Source: Micromonospora lupini
Lineage (GTDB): Bacteria; Actinomycetota; Actinomycetes; Mycobacteriales; Micromonosporaceae
Length of the DNA: 64,000 nucleotides
Reading direction: 5' to 3'
Assembly (NCBI RefSeq): GCF_026342015.1
Contig: NZ_JAPENL010000001.1
Location: forward strand, 1,736,001 to 1,800,000
The notes under the pieces are model-generated. The model did not search any database and was not told the origin of the DNA. It saw nothing but the letters and a program-made list of their open reading frames with translations. Below, piece after piece: positions 57,138 through 64,000 of the stretch (positions are counted from its first letter, which is position 1; every line of letters begins with the position of its first letter). Made by a program: the position numbers and the translations under genes.

Positions 57138-57497
57138 CTACCATACGTACCAGATCGAGCAGGCGAAGGGACCTGACCAGCACGTGGTCTTGCTCTTGCT
57201 GCATTCACCGCAGCCGTACGTGCGGCCGCCGCTGGTGCAGGTCCAGAACGTACGGTAATAGCCCGACGGGCAGGTGTATCGATCGGGTTCGACCTGGTAG
57301 TGGCACCGGGTGCAACTGGCCAGCGAGCAGCAGGGCGACCCCAGGCAGTCGGCGACCGCCGGAGATGCCTTCAGCACGGTGGCCAGGCCCGCGACGACCG
57401 ACGAGGCCGCGCCCATGAGGGCGAATCGGCGGCTACGACGGCGGTCGGTCAACACCGCCGTCTCGGTCGGTGTCACGCACTCCATCTGATTCGTCAT
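57138..57497 (-). CDS. Tat-exported Cys/Trp-rich protein resembling MauA
   Basis: A 119-residue protein with a long Tat leader (SRRFALMGAASS, residues 22-33, with an AVA-D cleavage site near 49/50). The mature 70 residues hold 11 Cys and 4 Trp. The CPSG...W.C segment (76-87), the GCGEC segment and the CW..PFAC segment recall the methylamine dehydrogenase light chain, whose six disulfides and two cross-linked Trp form TTQ. It is much shorter than MauA (about 130 mature residues) and no heavy chain is present. It overlaps the MauD-like gene by four bases. Cofactor formation is speculative; the fold may only be similar. Confidence 0.6.
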   Translation of the reverse strand: MTNQMECVTPTETAVLTDRRRSRRFALMGAASSVVAGLATVLKASPAVADCLGSPCCSLASCTRCHYQVEPDRYTCPSGYYRTFWTCTSGGRTYGCGECSKSKTTCWSGPFACSIWYVW

Positions 57498-58057
57498 AGC
57501 CGTACGGTTCCTTCCTTCGCGACGGGCAGGCTGGTGGGGACGGTGCGGGCGTTCAACAGCGGTTGTAGTTGTCGGAATGACGGCAGCGTCTGGGCGAGGA
57601 ACGCCTCACCCGAGCGGTAGAGGACCACCGACGGCACGGTGTCGATGCCGATGGCCCGCGCGACTCGTTCGTCGACATCGATGGTCGCCCGATCCAGCGG
57701 CATGTTCAGTCCTGCCAGCCACGCGCGACCCTCCTCCTCGGAATGCGCCTGCTGCAGGACGACCCAGACGAGTTCCTGATCCTTGCGACGCAGACCCTCT
57801 GCGATCGATCGGCAGGTCGTGCAGGACACGGACAGAAAGAGCAGCGCGAGGTGCGGCTGCACATCGAGCCGTGACGGGAGCCCCACCAGGGAGGGTTTGA
57901 TCGAATCGTCCATCGGGATCGGGATCGGCGACGGGTTGTCTTCGAGCTTGAGGGACGTACGGATAAGTTCCAGGGTTTGGTATTGGTCGATCAGCGCCAA
58001 CACGCAGATTCCCATCAGCACGCTCAGTGCGGCGACGACGACCCAGAGGAAGCCCAT
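57494..58057 (-). CDS. MauD/TlpA-like membrane-anchored thioredoxin-fold protein
   Basis: A 187-residue protein with an N-terminal membrane anchor (FLWVVVAALSVLMGICVLAL) and an extracytoplasmic thioredoxin fold with the redox motif SCTTC near residue 78 and a cis-Pro segment (IDTVPSVVLY). MauD proteins handle disulfides of the MauA light chain; the four-base overlap with the Cys-rich gene makes that substrate likely. ATG at 58057 lies 34 bases inside the end of the MauE-like gene. Confidence 0.82.
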   Translation of the reverse strand: MGFLWVVVAALSVLMGICVLALIDQYQTLELIRTSLKLEDNPSPIPIPMDDSIKPSLVGLPSRLDVQPHLALLFLSVSCTTCRSIAEGLRRKDQELVWVVLQQAHSEEEGRAWLAGLNMPLDRATIDVDERVARAIGIDTVPSVVLYRSGEAFLAQTLPSFRQLQPLLNARTVPTSLPVAKEGTVRL

Positions 58058-58575
58058 TGACTCTCCAACACTTTGAGGTAGCTCCAGCTCCGCAGGGCCA
58101 GAGGCAACAGCTGACGGATGACGGTCACCACGCACAGCCCCAGCGCCGTCAGCGCGACGGCGTCCGGACCGACGAGCAGATCCGACGTGCCGGTGTGCGC
58201 TGTCGCGGCGACGGCGAGCCAGATCGGGAGCAGCGCGAGCTGCGTCCACCCCAGCTTGGCCTCGGACGTGCCGCCGAAGCAGGCGCAGCGCACTGACGCA
58301 CCCCGGACCAGGGCGATCGTCGCCGCGCCTGCGAACGACCCGCCGAGTGCGACCACCAGGCCCGCTGTCACCCAGGCACGGGGTGCGGTCAGCAGGAGGA
58401 CCGCGGTGACCAGCTCCACACCGCTGACCAGAACGGACAGGCCACGCGGGTGCGGCATCCTGAGCGCCACGAGCGTGTGGCGGAAGGCGGCGGGTGCGGC
58501 GAGCTTCTGACCTGCCGTGTAGAGCAGGACGGCAGCCGCGACGATCCGCACCGAGGCGTCGATCACCGGCAGCAT
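58024..58575 (-). CDS. MauE-like redox membrane protein
   Basis: A 183-residue membrane protein with four to five hydrophobic segments and the conserved MauE/DoxX-type motif CACFGG, whose paired Cys residues are thought to relay electrons to periplasmic thioredoxin-fold partners. ATG at 58575 lies one base after the preceding stop. Together with the MauD-like protein it forms a disulfide-handling pair for the small Cys-rich protein. Confidence 0.85.
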   Translation of the reverse strand: MLPVIDASVRIVAAAVLLYTAGQKLAAPAAFRHTLVALRMPHPRGLSVLVSGVELVTAVLLLTAPRAWVTAGLVVALGGSFAGAATIALVRGASVRCACFGGTSEAKLGWTQLALLPIWLAVAATAHTGTSDLLVGPDAVALTALGLCVVTVIRQLLPLALRSWSYLKVLESQWASSGSSSPH

Positions 58576-58576
58576 C

Positions 58577-59086
58577 TCAGGCTGCGACGACCGCGAGGAC
58601 CTGGGCGTCGGCCAGTTCCGTGTCCAGGACGCAGACCCGTACGCGCCGCGCGGTCCGCCTGTCGAGCAACGGCGACGCGGCCAGCCGCTGACCCGCGACG
58701 GCATAGCCGCTGCCGTCTCGCTTCGGCACTCCCGTCACCCAGTGCACCACCGGCACGGCGGCCACCGCGAGACCGGGCCACAGGTCGGTCACCGTGACCA
58801 GGTCGCCCGGCCGTGGGGCGATGCCCTCGGGGAAGCCGGCGAACGGAACACGCTCCGCGGCCCGGATCGCGGTGCGGTTCGCCACCCTCGGCGTACCCAC
58901 CACCGCGCCGCCGGTCTCCACAGTCGACACGCGGGCGAGTTCACCGCGCGACCCGGCCTGCGCGGCATCCGTCCCGGGGTCGGCCGACGCCGACTCGCCC
59001 GAGACGGCCACCACTGTGACAGCCGATCCCACCACGGCGCCCACCCGAAGGATCTGCCGCCGTGATAGTCCCTTTTCCTGGTTCAT
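58577..59086 (-). CDS. Tat-exported protein of unknown function
   Basis: A 169-residue protein with a model Tat signal (LSRRQILRVGAVVGSA, cleaved near SASA). The mature part has no recognised domain; PGDLVTVTDLWPGLAVAAVPVVHWV resembles a short beta-rich fold, with one Cys near the C terminus. ATG at 59086 follows GAGGAG by about seven bases. It is the first gene of the Mau-like operon, so it may be a partner or substrate of the redox module. Confidence 0.7.
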   Translation of the reverse strand: MNQEKGLSRRQILRVGAVVGSAVTVVAVSGESASADPGTDAAQAGSRGELARVSTVETGGAVVGTPRVANRTAIRAAERVPFAGFPEGIAPRPGDLVTVTDLWPGLAVAAVPVVHWVTGVPKRDGSGYAVAGQRLAASPLLDRRTARRVRVCVLDTELADAQVLAVVAA

Positions 59087-59110
59087 CCGCACTCCTCGGA
59101 TCTGGTCCAT

Positions 59111-59561
59111 GAGGACGATCTACCGGTATCGGTGCCCGTATCGAGCGATAACCCGCAGGTCCGGAGAAACGCCGCGGCAGGACTGCCAGCCCACTCGTCG
59201 ACCACCTCTCCGGGCTGCCGTGACCGGTCCGCGGAACGACGAACGGCGTCCCGGACTTTTGGCAGGGTCGATGTCTCTCCGGGCATCGATGCTGCCCCGG
59301 CCCATGCCCACAACCGTTTCAAGCGAACATTCGAAGGGTCCAGGGCCGGGAGGTGTTCTTGAAGAGATCTTGACCAAAGCAACCGCGACGAGCGGCTGTC
59401 TCGCCGCGCCACCGCAGCCGGCGCACCGGTCCCCGGGCATCGACGGCGCAGTGATCCACGACACGCAAGAATGTCCAGGTACGAGCTTCGATGGGCAGTC
59501 GGGGGCATGCCGTTGGTGAGATCATTTCCGGAGTCGGGGTTACCTACGGATCGGACCTGAC
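59111..59561. other. Divergent regulatory region between Mau-like operon and giant SARP
   Basis: A 451-base gap with no gene I can support. It includes a TCTTGA repeat with an 11-base period (listed separately). Confidence 0.5.
59357..59373 (+). promoter_or_regulatory. TCTTGA direct repeat, 11-bp period (SARP-like site)
   Basis: TCTTGA at 59357-59362 and 59368-59373 repeat with an 11-base period, the classical spacing of SARP heptamer sites. They lie about 190 bases before the giant SARP start and 270 before the Mau-like operon start. Confidence 0.4.
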
Positions 59562-62500
59562 GTGGACCAAGTCGAGGACGGCCTGCGGATCCGGCTCCTG
59601 GGTCCGGTCGGCGTGTGGCACGGCACCCGCTGGCTTGGCCCGTCTGCCGCGCAGCACCGCACCGTGCTGGCCATGCTGGCGCTGGAATGCGGAAACATCG
59701 TCTCCTTCGATCGCCTGGTGACGGCACTGTGGGGTTCGGCACCACCCCGATCGGCCCGCAACGCGGTGCAGGGCTGTGTCTCCCGATTACGGGCCCTGTT
59801 CAACTCGGTCGACCTGTCGCCACGGTCGGTCGAACTGGTCGCGACGGGGCCCGGCTATCGGCTGACCGCCGACCGGTCCGCGGTGGATCTGCACGAATTT
59901 CGTCATCTCCTGCTCCAGGCGCGGACGCGCGAGGCGGAACCGGCTCGTGAACTGGTCGACAGTGCTCTGCGCCAGTGGCGCGGGCCGGCACTGGCCGATG
60001 TCGCCGGCCCGTGGCTGGACGAACTCGTCGCCCCGCAGCTCACCGAAGAGCGGTTCGCGGCACTTGAGCTGCGTGCCGACCTCGACCTCAGGCTGGGCCG
60101 ATACGCTGAGATCATCGACGGACTCTCCGACGTGCTGGCTGAGAACCCGGTCCGGGAGCGGCTCGCGTTGGCACTCCTCATCGCGCTGCACCGGTGCGGC
60201 CGTCGGGTCGACGCGCTGACGCTGTTCCGCCGGGTCCGCGAGAGCCTTGTCGAGAGGCTCGGCATCGAGCCGGGCGAGGAGCTCCAGCAGGCCTACCGCG
60301 CCATGCTCGCCGGCACCGAGCCCACCGCGAAACCCCCGGGGCAGTGGGCACGGGATCCGACCGGAGAGGTGCCGCGGCAACTCCCCGCGGTCACCCCCGG
60401 CTTCGTCGGTCGCCACCGGGAGCTGGCAGTCCTCAACGAGGTGCTGCAGACGCGGTCATCACCGATCACCGTCGTCTGCGGCCCCGCGGGGGCCGGCAAG
60501 ACCAGCCTGGCCGTGCGATGGGCGCACGACGTCCACCACCAGTTCCCCGACGGGCACCTGTTCCTCGACATGCGCGGGTTCCATCCGCGTCCACGCCGGA
60601 CCCCCGGCGAGGCGCTGCCGCTGTTGCTGGACGCGCTTGGCGTACCCGCCGAACGGATACCGCCCGAGGCGGACGCGCAAGTCGCGCTGTACCGGTCGGC
60701 GCTCGCCGGCCGGCGGGTTCTGCTCCTGCTGGACAACGTCGCCAATGCCGACCAGATCCGGCCACTCATCCCCGGCGGCCCAGGCTGTCTGGTCGTGGTG
60801 ACCAGCCGAGACAGGCTCAGCGGCCTGGTCGCCCGTGATGGAGCCGCACGGCTCACGCTCGACGTCCTCCCCGCCGCCGACGCGGTGGAACTGCTCGTCG
60901 GCACCGCCGGCGCCGAGCGGTTCAACGCCGACCCGATGGCTGCTCGCGAGCTGGCCGAGGTCTGTGGACATCTGCCGTTGGCCCTGCGCATCGCCGGGGC
61001 ACGCCTGGCCGACCGGGCACACGTGAGCGTGCGCAGGCACCTCGACGAGCTGATCGCGCGGGGCCGGGTCGCGCAGCTACGAGTCGACGGTGACGACAGC
61101 TCCGCGGTCCGGGCCGCCTTCGAGCTGTCGTACCAGGCGCTCCCGGCTCCAGCGGGTCGCGTGTTCCGACTGCTCGGGCTGGTGCCGGCGCCGGCGGGCG
61201 TCGCCCTGCCCGCGGCAGCAGCGCTGGCCGGCCTGTCCTGCGACGACCTCGAACCGCTCATCGACGCCCTCGCCCGGCTGCACCTGATCCGAATCACCCG
61301 GACGGCCCGGATCGTCAGCCACGACCTGCTGCTCGAATACGCGGCGCAACTCGCCGCCGAACATGGCGACGCGGCCGACAACGCCGCCGCCGTGCACCGG
61401 CTGCTGCACTTCTACCTGCACGCGGTCGCGCAGGCAAGCACCGTGCTGAACGGACCGTCGCGGCTCCGCCTGCCGCCGGACCCGCCACCACCCGGCGTGT
61501 GGGTGCCGCAGCTCGATGACCAGGCGCACGCCCGTGAGTGGCTCGTTGCGGAGTCGGCGAACCTGGTTGCCGCGTTGGAGCACGCGGCTGCCGATGGCCG
61601 ACACCGGATGGCGTGGCAACTCGCCCACGTCCCGTACGACTTTCTCCGTATGCGGACACCGCTGAGCCAGTGGCGGTCGATCGCCCAGACCGGACTGAGA
61701 GCGGCCCGCCGCGACGGCGACCTGCGCGGCGAGGCCGTGATGCGGCAGAGTCTGGGCCTGCTGAACTGGCGGGCCGGCGATCTGCGCGCCGCCCGCACCG
61801 AGTACGAGGCGGTCGCGGCCCTCGCTGCCCGAGCCGATTGGCAGGTCGGCGCCTCGGCGGCACACTGCAGCATCGGCATCACACTGGCTCAACTGGGCCG
61901 ACCTCGGGCCGCGATCAGCCGTTTCGAGCAGGCCCTCGCCATCGACCGGACGATCGGCGACCGCCGAGCGGAGGCCGGCACACTCGCCAACCTGGCCGCC
62001 GCCTGCGAGGAAGTGGGCGAGCTGGCCGCAGCCGCCCAGCACGGCGAGCTGGCGATGCGGCTGCTGCGGGAGACCGGCCAACATCTGGGGGCAGCCGTGG
62101 CCAGCGAGAACCTCGCGCTGGTCGCCCGGGAGCTGGGCAAGCTCGACGACGCGCGGGCGGCGGCGGAGGAGGCGGTACGCATCGTCAGGACGATCGGCGC
62201 GCGGCACGAGGAGGCCGCCTCGCTCACCACGCTCGGCCGCGTACACGGCGACGCGGGCCGCTACGCGGAGGCCGAGGAGGTGCTCGACCTCGGCCTCGAC
62301 ATCGTCCACGGGCTACAGGACGACCAACTGGAGGTGGTCACCCAGACCGCGCTCGCCGAGGTACTGCTGCGACAGGACCGCCTCTCCGAGGCGGACCGCC
62401 GGCTTGAGCTGGTGATGGCACTTGTGGACCGTCCCGGCAACGAGCGCGGCAGAGTCGAGGCGCTGATGCTGCTCTCCGACCTCTGCGCAGCCCGTAAGGA

Positions 62501-62825
62501 GTTCGACAGCGCCCACGAACACGCCAGCAGTGCGATGGCGGCGGCCCGCTCCGGTGGGTACAAGCTGATGGCTGGTCAGGCGCGCAGCCGCCTCGCCGCC
62601 GCGATCCTGGGCCTCGGCGATCCCGCGGGGTGCCTCGTCGAGGGCCGTCAGGCACTGCGCGTCCAACGCCGGGCGGGGCAGCGCCTGTCGTACGCCCGCA
62701 CGTTGATCACCCTCGGCCACGCGGACGCGGCCCTGGGTCGCCCGTCGGCGGCCCAGACCCGGTGGCGGGCGGCGCACGAGCTGTTCCGGGAGATCGGCGC
62801 CGCCGAGGCGGCACTGCTCGGCTAG
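59562..62825 (+). CDS. AfsR/SARP-NB-ARC-TPR giant regulator
   Basis: A 1087-residue AfsR-type regulator. It contains an N-terminal winged helix (RIRLLGPVGVWHG...FDRLVTALWG), a bacterial activation domain to about residue 245, an NB-ARC ATPase (Walker A GPAGAGKTSLA, Walker B RRVLLLLDN), then a long TPR region. Codon 76 (59787-59789) is TTA. It is divergent from the Mau-like operon and is its best candidate regulator. The GTG start at 59562 is supported by the domain starting about eight residues later. Confidence 0.92.
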   Translation: MDQVEDGLRIRLLGPVGVWHGTRWLGPSAAQHRTVLAMLALECGNIVSFDRLVTALWGSAPPRSARNAVQGCVSRLRALFNSVDLSPRSVELVATGPGYRLTADRSAVDLHEFRHLLLQARTREAEPARELVDSALRQWRGPALADVAGPWLDELVAPQLTEERFAALELRADLDLRLGRYAEIIDGLSDVLAENPVRERLALALLIALHRCGRRVDALTLFRRVRESLVERLGIEPGEELQQAYRAMLAGTEPTAKPPGQWARDPTGEVPRQLPAVTPGFVGRHRELAVLNEVLQTRSSPITVVCGPAGAGKTSLAVRWAHDVHHQFPDGHLFLDMRGFHPRPRRTPGEALPLLLDALGVPAERIPPEADAQVALYRSALAGRRVLLLLDNVANADQIRPLIPGGPGCLVVVTSRDRLSGLVARDGAARLTLDVLPAADAVELLVGTAGAERFNADPMAARELAEVCGHLPLALRIAGARLADRAHVSVRRHLDELIARGRVAQLRVDGDDSSAVRAAFELSYQALPAPAGRVFRLLGLVPAPAGVALPAAAALAGLSCDDLEPLIDALARLHLIRITRTARIVSHDLLLEYAAQLAAEHGDAADNAAAVHRLLHFYLHAVAQASTVLNGPSRLRLPPDPPPPGVWVPQLDDQAHAREWLVAESANLVAALEHAAADGRHRMAWQLAHVPYDFLRMRTPLSQWRSIAQTGLRAARRDGDLRGEAVMRQSLGLLNWRAGDLRAARTEYEAVAALAARADWQVGASAAHCSIGITLAQLGRPRAAISRFEQALAIDRTIGDRRAEAGTLANLAAACEEVGELAAAAQHGELAMRLLRETGQHLGAAVASENLALVARELGKLDDARAAAEEAVRIVRTIGARHEEAASLTTLGRVHGDAGRYAEAEEVLDLGLDIVHGLQDDQLEVVTQTALAEVLLRQDRLSEADRRLELVMALVDRPGNERGRVEALMLLSDLCAARKEFDSAHEHASSAMAAARSGGYKLMAGQARSRLAAAILGLGDPAGCLVEGRQALRVQRRAGQRLSYARTLITLGHADAALGRPSAAQTRWRAAHELFREIGAAEAALLG

Positions 62826-63129
62826 CCGGGACGTCCATAAAGACTCTCTCAAGTTCGATCGCGACGCCTCGACGGCGAGTCACCCACCGAACAGCATTCC
62901 GTGCGGGACACGTACACCTCATGCCCTCGACGTCCGCCCATCCGACCGCCGCCTCAGCGGGAAATCAGTGCGGCCTCAGCGTTGTCGGCTGTTATTCGCA
63001 CCGGAACGACCCCCCGTCCGTTCGGGGCTGACGAGGTGCAGCGACGTCGTCGCCGGCCGCCCTGGCCCGGCGCCGATCCTGCTCTCGTCCGGCGGCGGGT
63101 GGGCGCCGCGACGGTGACAGGCGGGGGCG
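62826..63129. other. Gap before the PhoB-type regulator
   Basis: About 300 bases without a gene. I see no repeat, operator or convincing promoter here, only a GCGGGGGC ribosome site next to the downstream start. Confidence 0.4.
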
Positions 63130-63789
63130 ATGCGGATCTTGCTCGTGGAGAATGACCGGCGGATCTCCGCGGCCATGGATTCGAGGCTGCGGCGGCGCGG
63201 TTATCAGGTGGAACAGGCGTCGAGCGCCGCGGCGGCGCTCGCGGCGGCCCCCTGCGACCTGGTCCTGCTGAATCTCCACCTGCCCGACGGTGCGGGTCTC
63301 GGCGTGTGCCGGGCACTGCGAGAACGCAGCGCCGAGCTGGGCATCATCGCGGTCACCGAACGGGGCGAAGAACGCGACGGCATCGCCGGACTGCGGACGG
63401 GCGCCGACGACTATGTCGTCAAGCCGTTCGCAATGGATGAGCTGCAGGCGCGCATCGAGGCATTGCTGCGACGAACAACGCGGCAGGGCCCGCCGCCCGG
63501 CGACATCATCGACGTGGGCGGGTTACGGATCGACCTCTCGGGCCGCACGGTGCACGTGGACGCCCGTCCGGTGTCGTTGACCCGCAAGGAATTCGACATC
63601 CTGGCCTCGCTCGCCCGCCGGCCCGGCCTCGCGCTCCCACGCGAGCGCATCATGCTTGATGTGTGGCAGACCACCTGGTCGGGCCGGCACACCCTGGCGG
63701 TCCACGTGGCGGCGCTGCGCGCCAAACTGGGTCGGCCCGAGTTGATTCAGACGGTACGAGGACTCGGCTACCGCCTACCTGTCGAGTGA
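63130..63789 (+). CDS. OmpR/PhoB-type response regulator with Asn at phospho site
   Basis: A 219-residue orphan regulator with a receiver domain and a C-terminal winged helix (VSLTRKEFDILASLARRPG...HTLAVHVAALRAKLG...TVRGLGYRL). The acidic residues (VENDR) and the Lys (VVKPF) are normal, but the phospho-acceptor reads LLNLHLP, so Asn48 replaces Asp. No kinase gene is adjacent. Codon 132 (63523-63525) is TTA. It probably acts without phosphorylation. Confidence 0.9.
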   Translation: MRILLVENDRRISAAMDSRLRRRGYQVEQASSAAAALAAAPCDLVLLNLHLPDGAGLGVCRALRERSAELGIIAVTERGEERDGIAGLRTGADDYVVKPFAMDELQARIEALLRRTTRQGPPPGDIIDVGGLRIDLSGRTVHVDARPVSLTRKEFDILASLARRPGLALPRERIMLDVWQTTWSGRHTLAVHVAALRAKLGRPELIQTVRGLGYRLPVE

Positions 63790-63821
63790 GGCGGCACCGC
63801 TGGGCTGCGCGCCGAGCTTAA

Positions 63822-63853
63822 TTGCGTAACGCGCATCTTTGCGGGACGCGCAA
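63822..63853. promoter_or_regulatory. Tandem TGCG-N5-CGCA operators
   Basis: TTGCGTAACGCGCA (63822-63835) and TTGCGGGACGCGCA (63839-63852) are direct repeats 17 bases apart, each with TGCG/CGCA arms. They lie just upstream of the final TetR gene and probably serve its autoregulation. Confidence 0.6.
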
Positions 63854-63872
63854 CTAGTGCTACCGTTGTGGC

Positions 63873-64000
63873 ATGACGGGGTTACGGGAGCGCAAGAAGG
63901 CCGAGACGCGGGCGGCGCTCGGCTGGGCCGCGATCCACCTCACCGCCGAGCGCGGCTACGACAACGTCCGCGTCGAGGACATCGCCGAGGCGGCAGGCGT
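63873..64000 (+). CDS. TetR-family regulator (partial, cut by right edge)
   Basis: The first 42 codons of a TetR-type gene: [20 protein letters not shown] and then the start of the helix-turn-helix ([12 protein letters not shown]). Codon 4 (63882-63884) is TTA, the earliest in the window, which would make expression sensitive to the rare leucyl tRNA. Tandem palindromes just upstream suggest autorepression. The rest of the gene lies beyond the window. Confidence 0.85.
   Translation, partial: MTGLRERKKAETRAALGWAAIHLTAERGYDNVRVEDIAEAAG

Overview
This is a high-GC actinomycete chromosome segment, most likely Micromonosporaceae (Micromonospora or Verrucosispora type). The reasons are the GTG starts, TTA codons confined to a few genes, SARP and LAL regulators, Tat-exported hydrolases and a SapB-type lanthipeptide locus. 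I saw no rRNA, tRNA, insertion sequence or CRISPR array.

Region 1 (1-19.6 kb) is one flank of a tetronate, probably spirotetronate, polyketide cluster. A tightly overlapping leftward operon encodes a small beta-barrel protein, an AbyU-like [4+2] cyclase with a signal peptide, a PyrE3-like FAD protein, and then the tetronate cassette: KAS III-like enzyme, ACP, E2-like acyltransferase and eliminating hydrolase. A type II thioesterase follows and runs off the left edge. The divergent FkbH-like glyceryl-ACP synthase completes the five-gene tetronate set. To the right are a SARP, a second type II thioesterase, a LAL regulator, an LLM oxidoreductase, a second FAD monooxygenase, a P450, a DHA2 exporter and a TetR regulator. 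No PKS genes are present, so they are presumed to lie left of base 1. Three short motifs recur in the promoters of this region and suggest a local regulon.

Region 2 (19.6-33.5 kb) holds meaB-mutB-mutA (methylmalonyl-CoA mutase; mutB carries a TTA codon), a phosphoesterase, an MMPL transporter divergent from a two-component system, a MatB-like malonyl/methylmalonyl-CoA synthetase, and an ArsR-MFS pair with a clear operator. The mut and matB genes could supply extender units to the polyketide.

Region 3 (33.8-42.8 kb) is a SapB/AmfS-type class III lanthipeptide locus: LanKC synthetase, a 39-residue precursor that annotation by length would miss, two ABC half-transporters, and two RamR-like response regulators with different receiver defects.

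Region 4 (43-56.3 kb) is mainly secreted or catabolic: GH30 xylanase-like and GH2 enzymes with C-terminal carbohydrate-binding modules, a PhoX-like protein, a stand-alone LigD phosphoesterase domain, a TetR/oxidoreductase pair with twin operators, a large XRE-NB-ARC-TPR regulator, and a Gfo/Idh-ThuA pair.

Region 5 (56.4-64 kb) has a leftward operon resembling a reduced methylamine-utilisation module (MauE-, MauD- and MauA-like proteins plus a Tat-exported protein and a membrane protein). It ends in a strong terminator and is divergent from a giant SARP regulator. A PhoB-type regulator with Asn at the phosphorylation site and a truncated TetR gene close the window; these and the giant SARP all carry TTA codons.
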